Origin: Leptospira mayottensis 200901116
GTDB lineage: Bacteria > Spirochaetota > Leptospiria > Leptospirales > Leptospiraceae
NCBI RefSeq assembly: GCF_000306675.2
Contig: NZ_CP024871.1
Coordinates: 3,060,001-3,104,000, forward strand
Length of the DNA stretch: 44,000 nt
Direction of reading: 5' to 3'
Positions 1 to 30,287 of this stretch are shown here, piece by piece. The position numbers were made by a program, and so were the translations under genes. Position 1 is the first letter of the stretch, and every line of letters begins with the position of its first letter. Under the pieces are notes generated by a model, which saw only the letters and a list, made by a program, of their open reading frames with translations, was not told the DNA's origin and ran no database searches.

Positions 1-3
1 CTC

Positions 4-2786
<2,783 letters not shown>

Positions 2787-2960
2787 AATCTAGAATATTC
2801 CGTTTTTATTAAATAATTGAATCGTTTCATCTTTCCGTTTTTCCCTCCGAACCGATTCAGCTCAGCGCTGTCCTTTTGCTATTTTAATTCGATTTTGTTT
2901 TACCTCTTTTAATCACATACATACAGAGCATAGAACGGTTCGTTCCATTTTTTCAAGACG

Positions 2961-3200
2961 TCAGGGAAGCGTCCAATCGATCATCTGGCCCCAAACATTT
3001 TTCCCTTTCTTGATCAGATTGATCCAAATCTGCATATTACAATCCTTTAATTTTGCAATTTCTTGAAGTTTTTATTTTCATAAGGAGTTTCGGAAACGGC
3101 ATATAAGTCCAAGTAAAAAAGACACGCCCCAAAGACCTTTATAAACAGTATTTTTATCGTTTGAAAATCGCGGCTCTATCAAAGGATTTTTTATAAGGCA
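2961..3200 (-). pseudogene. Frameshifted gene fragment
   Basis: The gap 2787-3900 has no intact gene. On the minus strand, protein-like text runs across three frames: about 3190-3130 reads KNPLIEPRFSND then KGLWGVSF, about 3120-3070 reads DLYAVSETPYENKNF, and 3065-2961 reads KLKDCNMQIWIN then GKNVWGQMIDWTLP and a TGA stop. The frame switches fall at a T-run and an A-rich site. This looks like the C-terminal end of a decayed gene. I do not recognise the family. The rest of the gap (3201-3900) is AT-rich with only short ORFs that lack ribosome sites. Confidence 0.4.
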
Positions 3201-3900
3201 TTTTTTTAGATTTATATTTCAAATATTTTGATATTTTTTGGAGACTTTAATATATATGTATTGAAAGTCATTTACCTCTTTTATATACGAGATTATATGT
3301 CCGGCAAAATATTCTTTTAGATTTAACTTCTTGAAGCCGCGAACCGTTTCTTCTCTAAGTGTATAACTCACTTCATAGAAGGACTTTAGACTGTTCCGCA
3401 CAATCCATTTCTTGTAGTTTTAATTTCTGATTGAAATGGCAGACGACCTACCTTACTTCTTGAATTCCGTTCTGTCACCATCGGAACCATATCGATAAAA
3501 TCTTACATAAGAAAGATATGCGAAATCGGAATCCGATTTGGTTTTACTCATTTACTGTGTTTTCGTTTTCGATCCAGACTTCCAAGTTCAATTCAATTTG
3601 TGAAACCAATAGGATGAAAGATTTTTTTCCAGGATTTTCCGTAGATAGAATCTTGAGCGTTCGGATCTTCTGCCGCCTGAATGGAAAATGCAAAAGATAC
3701 TTTATTATATAGGAACGAATGGTTTTAAACGGACATACTTAGCCGACTCTTTATAAATACACATCTACATACGAGGTTTTACAGCTTACAAAGCTTACAT
3801 CTAACGCTCGGCCAACAAACAGAGAAAAATATCATTTTAATTTTACTAAAAGGCTTTTTAATGATTGCCATTTATATAACATTTCCGACTCTGCCACTTT

Positions 3901-5049
<1,149 letters not shown>

Positions 5050-5056
5050 GAGTTAT

Positions 5057-5093
5057 ACCCACCGCTTATTTCTTTTACGGCGGGGGTACTTTT
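5057..5093 (+). terminator. Weak hairpin terminator after the lipoprotein gene
   Basis: ACCC-A-CCGC (5057-5065) can pair with GCGGGGGT (5080-5087), an 8-bp stem with one bulged A and a 14-nt loop, followed by ACTTTT. The U-run is short, so termination efficiency is doubtful. The remaining 5094-5459 is AT-rich, between convergent genes, and shows nothing else. Confidence 0.4.
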
Positions 5094-5459
5094 CAGTCGA
5101 AATAGTTCACTCAAAGCCCAGTGTAAGAAAATTACGACAACAAAACAAAATAGGAAACAGACTTAATGAGATTGAGATTTGTTTCCCTATTTTTTGATAC
5201 ATAAATTACAAGTTTCAGAACGTAACAATCTTAAAATATCTTTTAAAAACAAACCTCCTCGTTCAAATGAATAGAGTTATCCGAAAAATTTTTATCCAAA
5301 CCAGAGAGAGAAGGACTGGATATCCAAAGCTGAACGTCTTATCCTTCGAAAATCAAACATAGACTTTGCAAGCCCTTTTTAAAATCCCAAAATAAAGCCT
5401 TAAAATAACCGAAAGATGCTCGGGAAAAATACATAAAAAATATAAAATATTCGAATTTA

Positions 5460-6956
<1,497 letters not shown>

Positions 6957-7439
6957 AATCGATGTGCTCTAAGTTTCTAAAACCAGATTTTCAAAAAAGG
7001 TTTATATTTCACTTAAAAATTAATACGATCGACGCCTAATGTTCAAAGACCGCCTTTATTTTGAATTTAGAAAAAGTGTAACCACGATCCTAAAAAATCA
7101 GGTCCCCTTTCAAACGTTAATAATATAATATTTTCTTAAAGTATCTCATCAAATTTTCCAAAATTGATCGAAATCATTTTTAAATACTCCATGAGGGATC
7201 CGATTTTTAACGGATCATTTTCTCATCCTATCCTCCCCGAATCTGACGATCATAAATTATTTTTCAATCCCAAGATCCAATAAATCCCACAGACAAAAAG
7301 AAACTATAAGAAAGAGAATTTAAAAAAAGTTCCTATCAGCTTATTAGTTATATAAAATATGAATTGTTTACCAACAAGTAGAGCGCCTTGATGCCGAATT
7401 TGTCGTACTTGCAGATTCGGCAAGACGAGCCATCCTTAT

Positions 7440-8075
7440 ACAATGAAAAATAGAGAGTTACGGAAAAATGGTTCGAAGGAGTTCTGATTGTTTGTGATAT
7501 CGATTTAAAAGTGGATGGCCTTTTCGCTGTATATGACGCAATAAAGGCGGAAGAAATATGGGAACGGATAGTATAGTACCAAGAGATCATCTGTTCGGAA
7601 CGTATCATCGCCATGGAAGCATTCGACGAGTCTTGGTATTCCGGAAATGCATTAAATAGCCGACAGAGATAACTTTAGAAGACAACTCTACTCTCTGTTA
7701 CCGTGCTCTATCAATCCAAAGAAACAAGAGAATAGGAGTGGTATTCGCTGGGTTTTAACGATCGGAATTTTTTCCGCCCTTGTAGATGCGATCCTACACG
7801 AGACCGGCGTTTATCCATAGTTAGGTGTTGTTATATCAGACTCTCTCTTTGTATTTGCAGATCAGATTTGGAATCTTAAACAGTTACGTTACTACACCTC
7901 TCGCACCGGATCAGCCTCTCAAACATTCTCTGGCGCTTGGAATGATCATAAGTATAACGGGAGCTATTGTGATGGGATATAGACCCGCATCTACTCTCTT
8001 GGAATCATTGCGATTGTATTATTCCGTTGCTGATGGGACAAAAAATTTTGAAATCCATTCGGCGAAAGCATAGAA
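7440..8075 (+). pseudogene. Decayed coding region(s), unidentified
   Basis: The 1.39-kb gap 6957-8344 lacks an intact gene. Protein-like stretches on the plus strand change frame and meet stops: VTEKWFEGVLIVCDIDLKV near 7460-7515, the hydrophobic WVLTIGIFSALVDAILHETG near 7750-7810, and a last piece (7900-8073) reading QPLKHSLALGMIISITGA and then VMGYRPASTLL. The last two suggest a degraded small membrane protein. No family is recognised and no ribosome site is convincing. The remaining sequence (6957-7439 and 8076-8344) shows nothing I can support. Confidence 0.3.
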
Positions 8076-8344
8076 TTTTATCCGAAAATTCATTCAAGGA
8101 AAGGAGAACACTCCGTTGATACAATCGGCAAAAGCACCAAATAGATTCAATATTTCGAAAGTACATGTACGGCAAATAAGGGTTTTGAACAGGTCATTCT
8201 CAAAATCGAATCTATGTTACCAAATGAATAACAATGTTTAAGACATCGAGTCAAAAAGAGGAGATTCCAACATCTGCGCTCCGAAAGACGAATCCCGTAA
8301 GAAAGACTTGTCAAGAAAAGTCTCCATTTCAAAGTTAAGAATGT

Positions 8345-9448
<1,104 letters not shown>

Positions 9449-9452
9449 ACTT

Positions 9453-10358
<906 letters not shown>

Positions 10359-10359
10359 C

Positions 10360-11508
<1,149 letters not shown>

Positions 11509-11970
11509 GAAAATCCCCAAAAGATTTCCAGACGCGGAATCGGTCCGGAAAAAGCCTTTTGGGTAGATGGAAAATATTCTTATTTTTGATGCAAGGAATA
11601 TTTGATATAGCGAACAAAAAATCCAATAAGCTGAAAAAATGAACTAATTTCGCCAAAACTCGTCGGAGTTTTCTGCTTTTGTCTTTTAAGGTGAGTTCGT
11701 TCGCGTAGAGAACGTTCTAATTTTTTCTACAAATAAAATTTGGGTCTTTCCGTGTTTCAAAGCCCAAAACAATATTATTAGTTTGTATATTCATTCTAAC
11801 CTTTACCCTCAAAGTGCTGGAGTTCCCATAAACTACACCCCTGGTGCAAATTTATAGATTTCGAACAGACTTTTTTGTTATTCAATTCCTATAGGATATT
11901 GAACCGTTTTGGGACAGATCTAAATAAAATTCATTTATTTTACTGAACGAACAAATTTCGAAAATTCGAA
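11509..11970. other. Intergenic region with a short dispersed repeat
   Basis: This stretch has no gene I can support. It contains GGAGTTCCCA at 11819-11828, whose reverse complement (TGGGAACTCC) recurs in the inverted-repeat element at 12448-12723. It also has a short region rich in GTTCG/CGTAG/GAACG around 11695-11725. Confidence 0.4.
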
Positions 11971-12300
11971 TCAATCAAAAATCCCCAAATCCATTTTGGC
12001 TTCTTCCGTGGCCATTTCTCTCGGGTCCCATTTAGGGACCCAAACAACTTCCACTTCAGCATCGGTGATTCCCTCCACTCGGAGTGCATGATCCTTGATC
12101 TGTTGTTTCATCTGAGGACCAGCCGGACATGCCATCGAAGTATAAGTCATATCAATCTTCGCTTTAGAACCTTCTACCTTAATCCTATAAATGAGTCCAA
12201 GCTCAGCGACGGAAATTCCGATTTCGGGATCTTCCACTTTTCTCACTTCTTCGTAGATCTGTCCTTCCAATGTGTTTGTAGGAGCTTCTAACATTTCCAT
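11971..12300 (-). CDS. sufT: SufT-type MIP18/DUF59 iron-sulfur maturation factor
   Basis: A 109-residue MIP18 (DUF59) protein, a family that helps load Fe-S clusters onto targets. Visible features: the N-terminal [21 protein letters not shown] segment (DPE conserved), and [10 protein letters not shown] with the likely reactive Cys near residue 58, followed by [18 protein letters not shown], typical of bacterial SufT. The ATG follows GGAGG, which makes the start firm. It lies downstream of the suf cluster on the same strand, but a 449-bp structured gap separates it from sufU, so it may have its own promoter. Confidence 0.9.
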   Translation of the reverse strand: MEMLEAPTNTLEGQIYEEVRKVEDPEIGISVAELGLIYRIKVEGSKAKIDMTYTSMACPAGPQMKQQIKDHALRVEGITDAEVEVVWVPKWDPREMATEEAKMDLGIFD

Positions 12301-12447
12301 GTTCCTCCTCTGATCTCTTTTTCTTACCTTCTATTGATTATAAAACTTCTTAGAGCTTACGCAAGAACCTTACAACTTCAATATTTCTGTAAAAGAAACT
12401 TCCATTTACGACATGTTGTAAAGGCAGATTTATTTCTTCGTAAAACT

Positions 12448-12723
12448 TTTGTGGGAACTCCCAATTTACAGCCCACAATCTGATCTCTCCCCGCGGTAGG
12501 GATCAAAGCGGGGTCGATCCGAAAAATTTGCTTCTCCAAAATGACAACTCAATGGATCGACCGGAGCTGCGAGCCCGGTCCGCGAAGCGGAACCGCCCGA
12601 AATTTGCAGGAACTTCCCCACGTTTTCAACCGAACTGACCACTAGAATCTTTTTTTATGTATCATTTGTAGACAAAATCAGCAAACTTTAATCCCTGATC
12701 CTAAAGCATGGAGTTCCCACAAA
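12448..12723. repeat. GC-rich structured element bounded by 14-bp inverted repeats
   Basis: TTTGTGGGAACTCC at 12448-12461 is repeated perfectly inverted at 12710-12723, giving a 276-bp element in the sufU-sufT gap (12301-12749). Inside are further stems: CCCCGC/GCGGGG (489-494 and 508-513 of the 12-kb block), GGTCGATCC/GGATCGACC (512-520 and 554-562) and GGTCCGC/GCGGAACC (577-583 and 587-594). The centre is much richer in GC than the surroundings and has no ORF. It could be a MITE-like element, a REP-type palindrome cluster or a structured RNA. No target-site duplication was confirmed. Confidence 0.5.
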
Positions 12724-12749
12724 TTTCTATTCAATTACAGTAAATTCCG

Positions 12750-14409
<1,660 letters not shown>

Positions 14410-14414
14410 GTATT

Positions 14415-14722
<308 letters not shown>

Positions 14723-14726
<4 letters not shown>

Positions 14727-15919
14727 ATCGGACCTTCTACTTTGTATACAATCAACTCAAAAAGTTCTTGTTGTATAGAATCGGATTCGATTTCACCGAT
14801 GACTTGGCCTAAAAACCCGTCCACGATCATCCTTCTGGCCTCGTCCTCATCAATTCCCCTAGAAGCCAGATAGAACAACTGTTCTTCGTCAATCTCTCCG
14901 ACGGTGGCCCCGTGTTCACACTTTACGTTTTCCGCATACACTTCCAACTTCGGAATCGATTCCGCCCTAGCGGAACGGCTCAAAAGAAGGTTGTTGTTGA
15001 TTTGAATCGCATTTACGTTTTTGCAGGAATTTGGAATATGAAGATTTCCGGTAAAAATATGATGTGCCTTATCCTTGAAAGCGCCTCTGTAAAGAATCGA
15101 ACTTTCCGTATGACTTTCTTTGTGAACAATCTTCACCTCAGAGTCCTGGAATTCTCTCGCCGCCATCGGAGCCAAACCGATCACTCTCGCTCTCGCACCT
15201 TTGCCGGAAAGTTCGACGCCTATAAGATTTTTGCCCTTATATCCCCCGGGAGTGATTTTTGCGATCTTAACGTCTGAGTTCTCCTTTTGATCAGAGAACA
15301 GATTCTGAAAATGGAATACGGAAGAACCAAAGGATTCGATTCCGACATAAGAAACCCTGGATTCGGCTCCCGTGTAAATCACGGTAAGACCTTGGAAGAG
15401 TTTGAAGTCTTTCTTTTCCGGGCATTCGTATCGTTCCGCGATAAACGCCTTGCTGTGATTTCCGATTTTTACCACAAAGATGGGGAGAATTTTATTTTCC
15501 TTCTCAAGTCGAAACTTGATTTCGATTTCTTCTTTGAGAATGAGATCGTTTTCCACTTCGAGATAGATCCCGTGAGTAAAGTTGGAAAGGCTGTAAAGCG
15601 TAAACCATTCTTCATTCCGTTTTTGGAATATACTTTCAAGGTTGTTTAAAAAGAATTCGAGTTCTTTTCCGGAAAGAGAGTCCGCTCTTTGAAATTTGAC
15701 TCCATCGGGAGCCTTCCAAGAAACCGCGTCCGTGCCGGGGGGTTCGGTAAATTCTTCCGGATGAAAATTAGAAAGCGGAATTTTTCTCCAGGATTCGTTT
15801 TCCGATCCCGGAATTTTCAGAGTTCGAAATTTTGCAAAAACCTTAGCGCGAAAATCTTTCAGAGTCTGAGGTTCTCCACTACGAGAAAGCAGATTCTCAA
15901 ACTGAGTTTCTAAAGACAT
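14723..15919 (-). CDS. sufD: SufD/SufB-family Fe-S scaffold subunit
   Basis: A protein of about 398 residues in the SufB/SufD family, which forms the beta-helix core of the SufBCD scaffold. Typical features: [18 protein letters not shown] near the N-terminus, [25 protein letters not shown] in the core, and the C-terminal signature [22 protein letters not shown] with [17 protein letters not shown]. The size fits SufD better than SufB (about 470). The ATG at 15919, 7 nt after the sufC stop, is preferred over a longer frame that runs into sufC. No sufB is present in the window, so this subunit may do both jobs or a partner may be encoded elsewhere. Confidence 0.93.
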
Positions 15920-15926
15920 TTTCGTC

Positions 15927-16703
<777 letters not shown>

Positions 16704-16750
16704 CTTATCAGAAGAAAGTTATGGGATGTGAAAGGACTGGAGCAATTTAC

Positions 16751-16772
16751 GGTCGATTTGAATTTACCGACC
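16751..16772. promoter_or_regulatory. Inverted repeat upstream of the suf operon
   Basis: GGTCG (16751-16755) and CGACC (16768-16772) flank an AT-rich centre about 60-80 bp upstream of the sufC start. On the minus strand TTGCTC and CATAAC, 16 bp apart, lie between it and sufC as a possible promoter. A regulator site is conceivable, but no factor can be named. The rest of 16773-17288 is AT-rich apart from the ORF fragment listed separately. Confidence 0.25.
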
Positions 16773-16915
16773 CATAAAAGTTTTCGTCTCTCTGTGAAAA
16801 AACCGCTCCTGGTTCTTTTCTCTGACCCTTATTCTACCAGTGTTTTTTTTTGTAGAAAGAGATCAAATAGGAAAGAAACCCAAACTAAGCTCAACAACCC
16901 AAAACTCAATGGATA

Positions 16916-17113
16916 TTAGTGCACCTTCGAGATGTCAGACTCAAACACGTTCCAAAGAACCATCGTATTGTACTGGAACTCCCCAAACGGGTCTTTGTAT
17001 CGAAACTCAAAAGCTGATTCCATATTTACCCGAAAAAGAGTCGAACCATCCCAAAAGTTGAAATCCATAATATTTAATTTTTTAAATCTAATATTATACA
17101 AATACCCGTTCAT
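16916..17113 (-). pseudogene. Short ORF, possible gene fragment
   Basis: A 65-codon frame rich in aromatic residues and Asn (for example MDFNFWDGSTLFRVNMES, EFRYKDPFGEFQYNT). Its composition looks more protein-like than chance AT-rich sequence, but it has no clear ribosome site, no recognised domain and no partner gene. It may be the remains of a larger gene. Confidence 0.25.
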
Positions 17114-17288
17114 GTTAGAATCAGCAAATCAGCGATCATTTCTTATAATCTATCGAAAACCGGCGTTATCTATTATACGATTTTAAGGCCAACTCTTAGA
17201 TCGAAAATTAGAACGGACCGCAAATTCGGAAGTGGCAAATACTTGAGATCTCTACTTTTAAGCCGCCGGTTCTTTTTCCGAATCAAAT

Positions 17289-18668
<1,380 letters not shown>

Positions 18669-20015
18669 AGTATTTTTCTCCTATTAAAAACAGACTCTAA
18701 GTAAATCGGACCTGCCTTCGATGTTAGGGCTTATTTCTATTCAGCTCAAGTTTTCTCCGAATGAATTTATGAGCCGAAGCATAAAACTTTTTTGTCAACA
18801 AAATTCAGCCCTGACAGTTTAGCCTTTTTAGAGCTTGTAGTCCACTAAAAAGGTTTAGACATATTAACTTTATCGATTTAAAAGAATAAAGCTCAAGTCT
18901 ATCTTGAAGATCAATATTCGTTCCGATTTCCCGTTTTACATTGTTATAAGCCTTTTGAAACGGATTCTTAGATTTCGTCCAAATTCCATTTCTGTTTTTG
19001 CGGACTTTTCATTCTCTGAAAATATCCACTTTGGAATTTTATCGGATGTAAATTTTCGACTTCTCTATTTTGATAGAATGCAGGACCTGTCAAGATTTGT
19101 TTTTAAACTTCTTAAATTTGTCTCCCTTACGAATGTATAATTCAATATAATAAAAGTGAAAGTTTTTAACGCTTTCTTTACAATAAAATCCAAAGTAACG
19201 GTTATAAAAATCAAATTTTATCCCCTAACAACACGGAACCAATACCAGGAAAGTCTATAAACATCTACACAAGGAAATCCAAGCTGTGGAAACTACAGCG
19301 CTTCGTTACGAACTTGTTAAATGGCCTGCCGATTTCTCTTCAAAATTTGGGATAAGTTTTAAAATCTATTTAAAAAATAACTTACAATACGGCGAAATAA
19401 AACTCCAAGACAAAGCAACGAGCCTTTAGGACGGTTTTCAATCAACGAAAAATACTTTATGCCGAATTTGTGCCGTTCCTAAAAACCTGAAGATAAGCGC
19501 TAAGACAAATTGCGATTTTACGAAAGTAAAGAAACACATCATCATTCTAAAATTTCAATTCAGAAAACGCAACAAATCCAAATGCTTTTATAAATTATAT
19601 TTGAATATACCAATATTCTATTTTTTAAAAAATATTTTCCATTCCAAGTATTTCCCAATGCCACTCATCAAATCCATATTTGCATCTTTTAAACCAAAAA
19701 CAAACACTCAATAGTTTCCTCCTCAAACATTTTGAAACGATCTGAATAAAAACATTTCTATTTATAAACTGAGTTCATAATTTTCAAAATTTTTTCAAAT
19801 TGTTTCCGATACATTTAAAACAAAATAAATTTCTATATTTATTTATTATTATATACTAAATAAATTAAAACAAATGTGTGGTACAAAAAAGAATTTTCAC
19901 GCTCGTTTTTGGGAAATGATTCCCGATCAGATTGCAAATGAGCTTTTCGAGGAAAGTAAGAATTATATTCCAAAACAAATGGTAGAAATGTTACAAATGA
20001 ATCAAAATACGAGTT
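18669..20015. other. Long AT-rich gap at the left edge of the CRISPR island
   Basis: About 1.35 kb with only short ORFs lacking ribosome sites (for example 18904-19140). The last 250 bp (19600-19870) are very AT-rich. No insertion sequence, tRNA or clear gene remnant was recognised. The composition shift fits an acquired island boundary, though no attachment site or direct repeat was found. Confidence 0.5.
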
Positions 20016-20071
20016 GTGCTAAACCCCACACGTGTGGGGAAAATAATCTCAAAACTGAATTTTTTGTGTAA
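19874..20071 (+). CDS. Doubtful small ORF overlapping the degenerate CRISPR repeat
   Basis: A 65-codon frame starting at an ATG without a Shine-Dalgarno sequence, in an AT-rich context. The middle (DQIANELFEESKNYIPKQMV) looks helical and protein-like. Its C-terminal part, however, is a translation of the degenerate repeat (KPHTCGEN), as often happens with spurious ORFs over CRISPR repeats. It may be a decayed gene into which the repeat unit was placed. No family is recognised. Confidence 0.2.
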   Translation: MCGTKKNFHARFWEMIPDQIANELFEESKNYIPKQMVEMLQMNQNTSCAKPHTCGENNLKTEFFV

Positions 20072-20107
20072 CTTTACGCGGTTCAACCCCCTTTATAGGA
20101 GGAATGT
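20016..20107 (-). ncRNA. Degenerate repeat/pseudo-spacer unit, CreR-like CRISPR RNA
   Basis: Read on the minus strand, two diverged copies of the array repeat (20107-20079, 20 of 29 identical; 20044-20016, 21 of 29) flank a 34-nt pseudo-spacer (20078-20045). The first copy keeps GGGGTTGAACCG exactly, which is the source of the 8-nt crRNA handle. Its stem survives only as CCTCC/GGGGG. The second copy keeps a perfect hairpin (CCCCAC/GTGGGG arms) but has lost the handle. So precisely the parts of one mature crRNA are kept. A TATAAA within the first copy (20097-20092) would place a start near the handle, though no good -35 is seen. The pseudo-spacer start matches the promoter-proximal site at 20164-20195. 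Known precedents are CreR and CreA RNAs of type I systems; the role here is inferred. Confidence 0.75.
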
Positions 20108-20163
20108 TGCTGTTTACTTTTTTAAAGAGGACTTTTTTTGGCATTGAAAAAAACTATTTTTTA

Positions 20164-20198
20164 AAATAGGATTTATCCTTTTGAGCAACTTTACGCTT
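20164..20198 (-). promoter_or_regulatory. Putative Cascade target site upstream of the cas promoter
   Basis: On the minus strand AAG (20198-20196), the classic type I-E PAM, is directly followed by a protospacer starting at 20195 that matches the pseudo-spacer at positions 1-9, 11 and 13-17. Position 12, one of the mismatches, is among the every-sixth bases that Cascade flips out and does not read. The PAM-proximal end is 5 bp upstream of the TTGACA box. Partial matching would favour binding without Cas3 cleavage, as in CreR-type autorepression (inference). Confidence 0.65.
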
Positions 20199-20203
20199 AT
20201 TAA

Positions 20204-20231
20204 TTGACATTTTTACGGTCACGCCTATTTT
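20204..20231 (+). promoter_or_regulatory. Sigma-70-like promoter of the cas operon
   Basis: A perfect TTGACA (20204-20209) is followed after 16 bp by TATTTT (20226-20231), predicting a transcript start near 20238. It is the best promoter match near the island and leads directly into the GGAGG site of the small ORF at 20255. Confidence 0.6.
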
Positions 20232-20254
20232 ATGAAAAAATATGGAGGTCACTT

Positions 20255-20479
20255 ATGACCAAAAATAGAAAAAAATTTCACAGCTGTCAAACTACAGAAT
20301 TTCAAAGAACACAAATAATGGAAAATTCAGATTCACAACATTGCACGGAATATAATCAAAGCAGCTTATTGCACGTGACCCACCATTTCTATGAGGAGGA
20401 AAATTATCATTCGAATGGATTTCCCAAAAGTGATACTGAATATCCACCAAAACTACGACTATTGAAATCAAATTCCTAG
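20255..20479 (+). CDS. Small hypothetical protein at the head of the cas operon
   Basis: 74 codons starting at an ATG with GGAGG (20244-20248) six bases upstream, directly behind the TTGACA promoter, so it is very likely translated. The product is polar, rich in His, Gln, Asn, Glu and Ser (for example QTTEFQRTQIMENSDSQH, HVTHHFYEEENYHSN), with two Cys residues and no hydrophobic segment. I recognise no family. A longer frame from a TTG at 20204 would start inside the -35 box and is rejected. Being first in the operon and under the putative crRNA-controlled promoter, it could be a Cas regulator, an accessory factor or the guarded product of a CreTA-like module; all are inference. Confidence 0.6.
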   Translation: MTKNRKKFHSCQTTEFQRTQIMENSDSQHCTEYNQSSLLHVTHHFYEEENYHSNGFPKSDTEYPPKLRLLKSNS

Positions 20480-20526
20480 ATGAGACATCTTGAATTCGAA
20501 ATCTTTTAAAAATGTAAACAAATCAC

Positions 20527-20548
20527 GCGGTGGTACAGTCGCCACCGC
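20527..20548 (+). promoter_or_regulatory. GC-rich hairpin before cas3
   Basis: GCGGTGG (20527-20533) pairs perfectly with CCACCGC (20542-20548), a 7-bp stem extendable by a T-G pair around a 6-nt loop, between the small ORF and cas3. AGGA follows at once (20549-20552). No U-run follows, so it is not a standard terminator. It may shape cas3 translation or mRNA stability. It stands out in an AT-rich region. Confidence 0.45.
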
Positions 20549-20608
20549 AGGAATGAATCTGCATTGCAAAAAGAAAAATCAATCCGTCATTCGAAACATA
20601 GAGAATCA

Positions 20609-23401
<2,793 letters not shown>

Positions 23402-23412
23402 AGAGGAACTTT

Positions 23413-25014
<1,602 letters not shown>

Positions 25015-25019
25015 AGACA

Positions 25020-27373
<2,354 letters not shown>

Positions 27374-27380
27374 TCCGAGT

Positions 27381-28446
<1,066 letters not shown>

Positions 28447-29038
28447 ATATCGATTTGGATTGTTTCATTTCACTTTTTGGATTTGAGCATGTGTATCATT
28501 TAATTAGGAATGATTGCACTTTTTTCTCTTTCAGCTGAGTTCGGATATTTGAATCGCTTTTGGTTTTAGAATCTGTCTCAAAATTTTAGAATTTCAAAAA
28601 CTACTATTAGTTTAACAGTGAAAAGGTGATTTTAAAAACCTATAAACTTCCGAAAGAGACGTATTTGCGGGAACTACTACGTTTTGTTTCCGGCGACTTA
28701 ATAATCATAACCGCAATTTTTCTTTAGGTTTTAAAACAAGTTTTTAAGTTTTTTCATAAGATTATATCCAAGTTTCTTGAAACCGTTCTGCGGCTCATTT
28801 TTTTTCGAAACCGTTTGTCTTTCGATCGCTCCTCTCCGGCTCGTTTCCCATCCCACTGAGCAATTCAATTTATTCATACTCTATAATTTAAATTAATTAT
28901 CTAATATCATCATATCCATAAAAACATAATATATAAATTTTATTATTATATATAATATTATTAATTTATAATATTTTACGCAGTTACTTATTTTTTGCGC
29001 TTATCCTTTTAGTTGAGAAATCCGATAATCGATTCGTT
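28447..29038. other. AT-rich 592-bp gap between cas6e and cas1
   Basis: No gene is seen. The first 400 bp include GGGAACTACTACGTTTTGTT (28671-28690), a short sequence that recurs near 32590. The last 150 bp are almost pure A/T with several TATAAT-like boxes, then TTTACGC (28975-28981) and CGCTTATCC just before cas1, which resemble elements of the cas3 promoter region. A separate promoter for cas1-cas2 is likely, but its exact boxes cannot be fixed. Confidence 0.45.

Positions 29039-30287
<1,249 letters not shown>

Noticed and set aside
16728..17061. Overlapping plus-strand ORFs upstream of suf
   Set aside because: They lie across the expected suf promoter, lack ribosome sites and read as random sequence.
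18904..19140. 78-codon ORF in the gap left of the CRISPR island
   Set aside because: No Shine-Dalgarno sequence, composition dominated by Phe/Ser/Arg from AT-rich DNA, and no recognisable domain.
20204..20254. TTG start at 20204 for the small ORF upstream of cas3
   Set aside because: The codon is part of the TTGACA box, whereas the ATG at 20255 has a strong GGAGG at correct spacing.
20232..20258. Nine-codon leader peptide ORF (ATG at 20232) ending in ATGA overlap with the small cas ORF
   Set aside because: Its ATG overlaps the -10 box, so it would lie upstream of the predicted transcript start and not be on the mRNA.
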